Source: Halomonas sp. SpR1 (GTDB lineage: Bacteria > Pseudomonadota > Gammaproteobacteria > Pseudomonadales > Halomonadaceae). Taken from it: a stretch of DNA of 64,000 bases. The DNA lies in the NCBI RefSeq assembly GCF_031010175.1, contig NZ_JAUAMB010000016.1, forward strand, positions 48,957 through 112,956, read 5' to 3'. Under the pieces are notes generated by a model. It searched no databases, was not told where the DNA came from, and worked only from the letters and a program-made list of their open reading frames with translations. Within the stretch, counting starts at the first letter, position 1. The number at the start of each line of letters is the position of its first letter. Below are positions 58,788-64,000 of this stretch, piece by piece. The position numbers were made by a program, and so were the translations under genes.

Positions 58788-60685
58788 CTGTAGAAAAACC
58801 CCGCTGACGGCTAAGTTTTGGTAGGATCGAAAAAAACAGACGAGGAGTGGTCAGCATGCCCCGCTTCAAGACTTATAACTACGATCAGAACGCCATGGTG
58901 GTGATCAACTACCAGGATCAGCTCCAACCAGGTACCTTTGAACACGCCGTGCACTACCTGATCGAGCACAAGCTCGACTTATCCGTTTTCCATCCCAAGT
59001 ACCGCAACGATGCGACCGGTCGGCTGTCCTATGATCCGTCCATCCTGCTTAAGATTATCCTGTTTGCTTACTCAAAAGGCATCACCTCCAGTCGCGAGAT
59101 GCAGTGGAGCTGCGAGACCAATATCATTTTCAAAGCCCTTTCCTGCGATACCGTTCCCCACTTCACCACCCTGGCAAGCTTCGTCAGTCGCCATTCCGAT
59201 GAGATTGAAGCACTATTCGAACAAGTGCTGCTGGTGTGCCACGAACAAGGCTTGTTGGGTAACGAGCTCTTTGCGATTGATGGCTGCAAGATGTCCTCCG
59301 ACGCCTCCAAAGAGTGGTCTGGCACGTTCAAAGAATTGGGCGAGAAACGGGACAAGTTGAGAGGTCTGATTCGGCATCACCTACTGGAGCACTACGCGCG
59401 TGATGAAGCCGAAACGGAAGCCGATCTGGATCGAGATATCCGACGGGCCAAGACGATTCTCTCGCTAGATGCCGCCATGAACAAAGTGGATCGTTTCCTA
59501 AAGATGCACAGCCCAAGGATGGGCCGGGGGAAGCGAATCAAGGAAGTGAAGAGCAATCTGACCGATAGCGAAAGTGCCAAAATGACCACCAGCAAGGGCA
59601 CGATCCAGGGCTATAACGGCGTAGCCACGGTGGATAAAAAACACCAAATCATCATTGCTGCGCAGGCCTTTGTCGAAGGCCAGGAACACCACACTTTGCA
59701 GCACGTACTGGAAACGGTCGAAGCCCGTTTTAAGAAGCTAGGAATTGCGGAAAACATCTACCAGAAAGGCACCGTCGTTACCGCGGATACCGGCTTCGCA
59801 AATGACAAATTTATCGGGAATAAATTTGAACAGCCGCAGGCTGGCCCGAAGAGCGAGTCTCATGGATGAGACGAGTAAACCCAATATGAAGTACCTGCAC
59901 GAACAGCAGATCAATGGCTATATCCCTGATAATCAGTTCCGCAGCCGAGATCCGAAATTCGCCGAGCAGAAAAACAAATACGGCAAGCGTCACCAGAACT
60001 TACCAGATAAAGGCTGGCGAGAGACGACGCCCGCCAGCGCGTTCCAGTTTGATCCGGTAGAGCTAACGTGTATTTGCCCAACTGGCGAAAAAACTGTCCT
60101 ATCGCGGGCAACGAGAAACTGACAATGGCAAGATCCGGGTACACTTTGAAGGGCGCTTGCTGCAATGTCGGCTCTGCCCAAAGAAATACCGATACATGCG
60201 GAACCTGAGCTCGGCCGATCATCGCAACGGCGCAGGGCGACAAGTGTCTTTTGTTATCGAGAACAAATGCTTACCCAATTACACCGATTAGATGAAACAC
60301 CGAGTGGATAGCCCGAAGGGCAAGGGAATCTACAGCCATTGCATGTCAATCGTAGAGCCGGTATTCGGCAACATTGGTACGACGAAAAGACTGAACCGCT
60401 TCAGCCTTCGGGGTAAGCAAAAGGTGCAAGGTCAGTGGCAGCTCTACTGCTTGGTGCACAATATTGAGAAGTTAGCGAATTATGGTCATTTGGTCGCGTC
60501 ATGAAGGGCTTAGAGCGGGATAAGTTGCTTTTTAAGAGCAACAGACCGTCTTCAACAAGCTTTGGCTGGGTGCTCAAGTGGCTAAATGCCGATATTAAGA
60601 TTACTCACCCAGATGACTGGCTGTGCAAGCAAATTAGGACGAGAGGTGGTAGAGACGGCTCGAAATCGGGTTTTTCTACAGCCTC
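58784..60685 (+). mobile_element. IS1182-like insertion sequence, near full length but decayed
   Basis: The element is about 1.9 kb long. Its ends are inverted: GAGCCTGTAGAAAAACCC on the left and the complement of GGGTTTTTCTACAGCCTC on the right. It carries one transposase gene, now broken. I see no convincing target duplication: the left flank is TTCAAGCGTT and the right flank GCTAGAATTT. A deleted relative lies at 61981-62631. Confidence 0.85.
58856..60504 (+). pseudogene. IS1182-family transposase, inactivated
   Basis: ATG 58856 (MPRFKTYNYDQNAMVV, with GAGGAG upstream) starts a DDE transposase of IS1182/DUF772 type. DPSILLKIILFAYSKGITSS, FAIDGCKMSSDASKEW and VVTADTGFAN are clear. At about 59805-59882 some 75 extra bases interrupt the frame; they hold a perfect hairpin, GTCTCAT-GG-ATGAGAC (59857-59872). 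The frame resumes as KYLHEQQINGYIPDNQFRSR, shifts again near 60112, and has a TAG at 60290-60292 where Trp is expected (NYTD-stop-MKHRVD). The tail IVEPVFGNIGTTKRLNRFSL is intact. At least three lesions make it non-functional. Confidence 0.9.
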
Positions 60686-60707
60686 GCTAGAATTTAAGGA
60701 GGTTTTC

Positions 60708-61289
60708 GTGAGGTGTTTGGTTGTGGTATCACACCCTTTAGAGGATAGTTTGTGCCATTACTTAGCGGCCCAGACAGTTGAGCATTTAGCCTTAAATGGT
60801 TATCAAATTACTCTTCTTGATCTGTATAAAAAGAACTTTGAGCCTGCGCTAACTCAGCAGGAAAGGAAAAGTTATTATCGAGATAATTTTAATGACGATC
60901 TACTTGCAAATGAAATTGAGCAATTAAAGCAGGCCCAATCATTGGTGTTGGTGTTCCCTACATGGTGGTTTGGTTTTCCAGCAATTCTAAAAGGGTGGTT
61001 TGATCGAGTATGGGCGCCGGGGCATGCATATAATCATGCATCTGATTTAGGGGCTATTACTCCACTTTTAGATAACTTGAAAGAAGTAAAAGTTATTACC
61101 ACTCTTGGTTCACCTTGGTGGGTTGACAAGTTAGTGCTTCGGCAGCCAGTAAAACGTGTGCTAAAAACCGCTCTGCTAGGTGCATGTACAAAACGCTGCA
61201 AGTTCGATATGTTGTCACTGTATAAGAGCGAAAGAGCATCAAAAAAACGTGTTGAATCTTTCGTAAGAAAAATAAAAGGTAAGTTTTAG
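60708..61289 (+). CDS. cassette 6: NAD(P)H oxidoreductase, flavodoxin-like fold
   Basis: A 193-residue protein of the NQO1/KefF-like Flavodoxin_2 family. CLVVVSHPLEDSLCHYLA begins the flavodoxin fold, and VLVFPTWWFGFPAILKGWFD and RVWAPGHAYNH are its FMN- and substrate-site signatures. I choose GTG 60708 because AAGGAGG lies just upstream; a frame open from 60501 would read back through the IS end. Members reduce quinones or other electrophiles. The IS sits immediately upstream, between it and the previous attC. Confidence 0.85.
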   Translation: MRCLVVVSHPLEDSLCHYLAAQTVEHLALNGYQITLLDLYKKNFEPALTQQERKSYYRDNFNDDLLANEIEQLKQAQSLVLVFPTWWFGFPAILKGWFDRVWAPGHAYNHASDLGAITPLLDNLKEVKVITTLGSPWWVDKLVLRQPVKRVLKTALLGACTKRCKFDMLSLYKSERASKKRVESFVRKIKGKF

Positions 61290-61301
61290 TGGTGATAAAA
61301 A

Positions 61302-61389
61302 TTCTAACAAGGAAAATGCACCTGGAAAGGCAAAGTCGCCGCTCATTGCTCGCTCTGCTTTTTCCTGCCGGTGATTCGCGGCGTTAGGA
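61302..61389 (+). repeat. attC of cassette 6
   Basis: An 88-base site from TTCTAAC to GTTAGGA. Arms AAGGAAAATGCACCTGG and the TTTTTCCTGCCGGTG side pair in part. It starts 12 bases after the stop. Confidence 0.8.
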
Positions 61390-61417
61390 TTGCTATGAAA
61401 CTCAATAGGGGGTTCCA

Positions 61418-61909
61418 ATGAAAAGCAAGTTCCATTATAAAGCTTGGGCCAACGCAGAGATGCTAGATACCGTAGCACAGATAGATGAGGAACAATATCC
61501 GGAGGAAAGGGAACATGCGGTTCGCTTGATGAATCATACCTACGTTGTAGATCGCATTTTTGCTGCCCACTTATGTGCTAAAGAACATCAATTTCAAGGT
61601 ACGAACACGCCGGAGACACCAACTATTGATCAGCTTCGTAAAAATATCTTTGAGTCTGATAGTTGGTACCAGCAATATGTGTCAGAGCTAGGTGAGGAGA
61701 AGTTCAGAGAGTCGATTTCCTTCACGTTCACCGATGGAGATAGAGGCACCATGACGCGCGAAGAAATGCTGTTTCATATACTCGCTCATGGCGCATACCA
61801 TCGCGGCAACGTGGGCATGATTCTGTCTTCTTGCGGAATCGAGCGCCCTAAAGATACTTTCACCCGCTTTTTGCACCTGACCGAGGAAAGTTGTCGTGAG
61901 CAGATCTAA
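61418..61909 (+). CDS. cassette 7: DinB family protein
   Basis: A 163-residue four-helix DinB/YfiT-like protein. The three metal-binding histidines are in RLMNHTYVVDRIFAAHL and HILAHGAYHRGNVGM (H-x3-H type). The family includes thiol transferases and detoxifying hydrolases; the substrate is unknown. The start has GGGGG upstream. Its stop overlaps the R'' box of its attC. Confidence 0.88.
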   Translation: MKSKFHYKAWANAEMLDTVAQIDEEQYPEEREHAVRLMNHTYVVDRIFAAHLCAKEHQFQGTNTPETPTIDQLRKNIFESDSWYQQYVSELGEEKFRESISFTFTDGDRGTMTREEMLFHILAHGAYHRGNVGMILSSCGIERPKDTFTRFLHLTEESCREQI

Positions 61910-61979
61910 CCAGGCGCATCACTGGAAGCCAAAAGCAGCGCACTCCGTGCGCCATTTTCGGCTCCTGTGTGCTTGATGC
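61904..61979 (+). repeat. attC of cassette 7, split by an IS
   Basis: ATCTAAC opens the site. GCATCA and TGATGC pair, as do GGAAGCC and GGCTCC, around a GCGCACTCCGTGCGC hairpin. The R' box that should follow TGATGC is found 651 bases later at 62632 (GTTATGG), on the far side of the deleted IS copy. This shows the IS landed at the recombination core. Confidence 0.82.
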
Positions 61980-61980
61980 T

Positions 61981-62631
61981 GAGGCTGTAGAATAACCTCA
62001 CTGACTGCTAAGTTTGGTAGGTTCGAGAAAACATACTCGGAGTGATCAGCATGCCGCGCTTCAAACCCTATAACCACGATTAGAACGCTATGGTGGTGAT
62101 CAGCTACCTAGATCAGTCCCAACCAGGCACCTTTGAACACGCTGTGCACTACCTGATCGAGAACAAACTCGACTTGTCTGTCCATTGCAAGGGAGCTGGC
62201 TGACAAGTGTCTTTTATTATCGAGAATAAACGCTTACCCAATTACACCGACTGGATAGCCCGAAGGCAAAGAAATCTACAGCCATTGCATGTCAATCGTA
62301 GAGCCGGTATTCGGCAATATTGGCACGACGAAAAGACTGAACCGCTTCAGCCTTCGGGGTAAGCAAAAGGTGCAAGGTCAGTGGCAACTCTACTGCTTGG
62401 TGCACAATATTGAGAAGTTAGCGAATTACGGTCACTTAGCCGCGACATGAAGGGCTTAGAGCGGGATAAGTTGCTTTTTAAGAGCAAAAGACCGTCTTCA
62501 ACAAGCTTTGGTTGGGAGCTCAAGTGGCTGAATGCTGATATTAGTATTACCCAACCAGGTGACTGGCTGGGTAAATGAATTAGGACGACTGGCGGTGAAG
62601 TGAGCTCTAAACCGGGTTTTTCTACAGTCTC
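61981..62631 (+). mobile_element. internally deleted IS1182-like copy (MITE-like)
   Basis: A 651-base derivative of the element at 58784 with both ends kept: GAGGCTGTAGAATAACC on the left and GGGTTTTTCTACAGTCTC on the right. It retains the first ~45 transposase codons (with an internal TAG) and the last ~250 bases, and lacks about 1.2 kb in between. It cannot code for transposase, but could be moved in trans. Confidence 0.85.
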
Positions 62632-62652
62632 GTTATGGAAACGGAAACAACG

Positions 62653-63168
62653 ATGTCATCAGTCCCACAATCAAAAGATGAGCTGCTTTCAGCTATAAAC
62701 TCGATATTTCCTAAGCTGATGGCTGACTATCGAGTTGTTCCTGAATCACTGTCACGCAAATGTGAAGTTGCAGGAAACGTAAAAGGAACACAAATTAGCA
62801 TCTGTGACACCGTCGCTTATCTTATTGGTTGGGGGAAATTAGTATTAAAGTGGTATGGTTTGAAATCCCGAGGCTCACCAGTGGACTTCCCTGAAACGGG
62901 TTATAAATGGAATCAACTTGGTCTGCTGGCTGTCAGTTTTCAAGAACAGTACAGCAACTGGAAATACAAAGACTTACTCAATGAACTGGACTCAACGATA
63001 AGTGAGCTAATCGCGTTAGTTTCAAGTTTAAGCAACGATGAATTGTATGAACGAACGTGGTACGAGAAATGGACGTTGGGACGTATGATCCAGTTCAATA
63101 CATCTTCACCTATGAAAAATATACGAATTAAAATTAGACGGTTTAATAAAAATAACGGGCTGCAGTGA
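62653..63168 (+). CDS. cassette 8: ClbS/DfsB family protein
   Basis: A 171-residue four-helix protein of the DfsB/ClbS family: SKDELLSAINSIFPKLMADY, then CDTVAYLIGWGKLVLKWY and the C-terminal MIQFNTSSPMKNIRIKIR are typical. ClbS protects colibactin producers by opening its cyclopropane warhead; other members are uncharacterised. The ATG at 62653 is preferred. An earlier ATG at 62635 lies inside the R' box (GTTATGG). Like the DinB cassette it belongs to the wider DinB/YfiT helical superfamily. Confidence 0.82.
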   Translation: MSSVPQSKDELLSAINSIFPKLMADYRVVPESLSRKCEVAGNVKGTQISICDTVAYLIGWGKLVLKWYGLKSRGSPVDFPETGYKWNQLGLLAVSFQEQYSNWKYKDLLNELDSTISELIALVSSLSNDELYERTWYEKWTLGRMIQFNTSSPMKNIRIKIRRFNKNNGLQ

Positions 63169-63175
63169 AAAATTT

Positions 63176-63247
63176 ACATAACAAAGCATTGCAGCATAGC
63201 ATTCCATGCTTGTCTTGCTGTTCCACATATAAATCATTTGCTAATGT
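63176..63247 (+). repeat. attC of cassette 8, degenerate right end
   Basis: ACATAAC opens the site 7 bases after the stop, and GCAGCA/TGCTG arms follow with a GCATTCCATGC fold. The expected GTTATGT appears only as GCTAATGT near 63240. This is probably the decayed last attC and marks the end of the array. Confidence 0.55.
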
Positions 63248-63386
63248 CGTTTTTAGGGTCTTGCCTTGGGCGCCATTTCGATTTACCTCGAATCATCTCG
63301 CCTCATCGAACCGCGCATCATCACTGATCTTGCCTGCCTTTCGATTCATGAGGATCACTCCTGAATTTCCCATCGATTTTCAAAGT

Positions 63387-63506
63387 TCACACCACCAGTC
63401 TCTCGACCATCAAAACGATCGAGTGGATCTCCTGGATACGGTCGGCGTAGCCGAAGTGAGGAACCTGAACTTCCACGTCAGCGAGCCCCGCCAATTTCAA
63501 TTCCAT
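63387..63506 (-). pseudogene. C-terminal fragment of a SIS-domain sugar-phosphate isomerase
   Basis: A 39-codon frame reads [20 protein letters not shown], which looks like the C-terminal part of a SIS-domain protein of the phosphoheptose isomerase type, where similar strings precede the last helix. It begins at an ATG with AAAGGAAG upstream, but the rest of the enzyme is missing. A frame of 152 codons on the other strand over the same bases has no protein-like features. The adjoining 63507-63686 shows nothing I can identify. Confidence 0.4.
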
Positions 63507-63686
63507 GGGGCTTCCTTTGGGCGAGCATGGCTGACGAGGATACCAAGCCTACATGCCGATGCTTTCGATGCTGAACCAGAACGTGACATGTGCCGGCTGG
63601 ATAGCCAATCGTCACCTTGCTAGCCTAGTGTGAGCGAAGCATACTATCGAATTACCACGCGAGCCCACCTCCAGCATGAATGCACC

Positions 63687-63896
63687 GTGAATTTCGAGAT
63701 GATTCTGATCATCGCCTGTGCCTATCTTGTGGCTGCCTTCGTCAAAGGGGCGACCGGTCTGGGCTTCTCAACATCCGCGCTACCCATCCTCGCGCTTGGG
63801 CTGGGCCTCAAATCCGCCATGCCGCTGGTCATCATTCCCTCGCTGGTGAGCAACGCCATCGTGATGATGCAGGCGACGTCACCCCATCTTCAGTAG
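63687..63896 (+). pseudogene. TauE/SafE-family permease, N-terminal fragment
   Basis: The frame reads ILIIACAYLVAAFVKGATG, then GFSTSALPILALGLGLKSAM and PLVIIPSLVSNAIVMMQ, the first two membrane helices and GxxGxGxG-like loop of a TauE/SafE (TSUP) transporter. It stops after about 65-70 residues where an IS3-type sequence begins, so the permease is truncated by insertion or recombination. Full members have about 250 residues. Confidence 0.75.
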
Positions 63897-64000
63897 CACC
63901 TGGGTTTAGAGTCAGAAGTAACTTTATCGTGTTTTACCACCAGTTGCTCGGCATAGGCTGACGGTGTCAGCCCTCCAAGGCTCTTCTTCGGTCTTTCTTC
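63890..64000 (-). CDS. IS3-family transposase (OrfB) C-terminus, continues off the window
   Basis: Reading leftward from the window end, the frame gives ERPKKSLGGLTPSAYAEQLV and ends at a stop at 63890. The RPxxSLGGLTPxAYA string is the standard C-terminus of IS3-type OrfB integrases. It adjoins the truncated permease, so this IS probably caused the truncation. The rest of the element lies outside the window. Confidence 0.8.
   Translation of the reverse strand, partial: EERPKKSLGGLTPSAYAEQLVVKHDKVTSDSKPRCY

Larger units (their letters stand above)
51538..63247 (+). mobile_element. chromosomal integron with eight cassettes and a dead integrase
   Basis: The unit comprises a broken intI on the minus strand, an attI core, and a series of AT-rich + strand genes, each followed by an inverted-repeat attC beginning RYYYAAC and ending GTTRRRY or a close variant. 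The attC sites are at 53256, 53632, 56382, 57409, 58716, 61302, 61904 and 63176. Cassette bodies are visibly richer in A and T than the core chromosome on the left. Two IS1182-like insertions interrupt it. With no intact intI here, the array can only move if an integrase is supplied from elsewhere. Confidence 0.9.

Noticed and set aside
53256..63247. CRISPR array
   Set aside because: The repeated inverted elements are 53-104 bases long, non-identical and each follows a gene; they are attC sites, not CRISPR repeats.
63165..63623. 152-codon ORF after the last cassette
   Set aside because: It overlaps the last attC and an antisense SIS-like fragment, and its composition is not protein-like.

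Overview
The window looks like chromosome of a gammaproteobacterium of the Halomonadaceae (Halomonas or a close relative). This rests on gene content and order, not on a database search: a Na+-NQR operon next to mfd and an unusual long GAPDH, a rodA/mrdA/dacA/lipB cell-wall and lipoate cluster, a DUF3141 polyhydroxyalkanoate-synthase-like protein, and PA2778/PA2779-type genes.

Region 1 (1-51100) is core chromosome. It holds the end of mpl and ubiX, a LysE-type exporter, a DedA-PAP2 fusion and two tandem degenerate GGDEF membrane proteins. Next come proA, the nadD-rsfS-rlmH-mrdA-rodA-mltB-rlpA-dacA-ybeD-lipB run, convergent lipA, a LysR regulator divergent from a DUF3141 protein, and topA. An Lpp-like lipoprotein sits between two L,D-transpeptidases. 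They are followed by mfd, gap, nqrABCDEF and nqrM, sthA, an active-type diguanylate cyclase, a C39-like peptidase pair, holA-lptE-leuS, a YbeL-like zinc-ribbon protein and a polytopic transporter.

Region 2 (about 51540-63250) is a chromosomal integron. A broken intI (N-terminal half, frameshifted) points away from an attI-like core. Eight AT-rich cassettes follow, all on the + strand and each closed by a recognisable attC. The cassettes carry: (1) an overlapping gene pair with a PD-(D/E)xK-like nuclease; (2) a small single-TM protein; (3) a retron-like unit made of a PRTase-winged-helix protein, a structured RNA flanked by a 17-bp a1/a2 inverted repeat, and a reverse transcriptase; (4) a DUF4238 protein; (5) a second PD-(D/E)xK-like protein; (6) a flavodoxin-fold NAD(P)H oxidoreductase; (7) a DinB protein; (8) a ClbS/DfsB protein. 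The first five look like a defence-type block and the last three like small-molecule or stress functions. Two copies of one IS1182-like element, a decayed full-length copy and a 651-bp internally deleted copy, both sit at the R' box of an attC.

Region 3 (63250-64000) is gene debris: a SIS-domain tail, the N-terminal piece of a TauE/SafE permease, and the end of an IS3-type transposase.

The most notable item is the retron-like cassette. Its predicted msr-msd RNA overlaps the end of the effector gene and the first codons of the RT gene, all inside one integron cassette next to a dead integrase.
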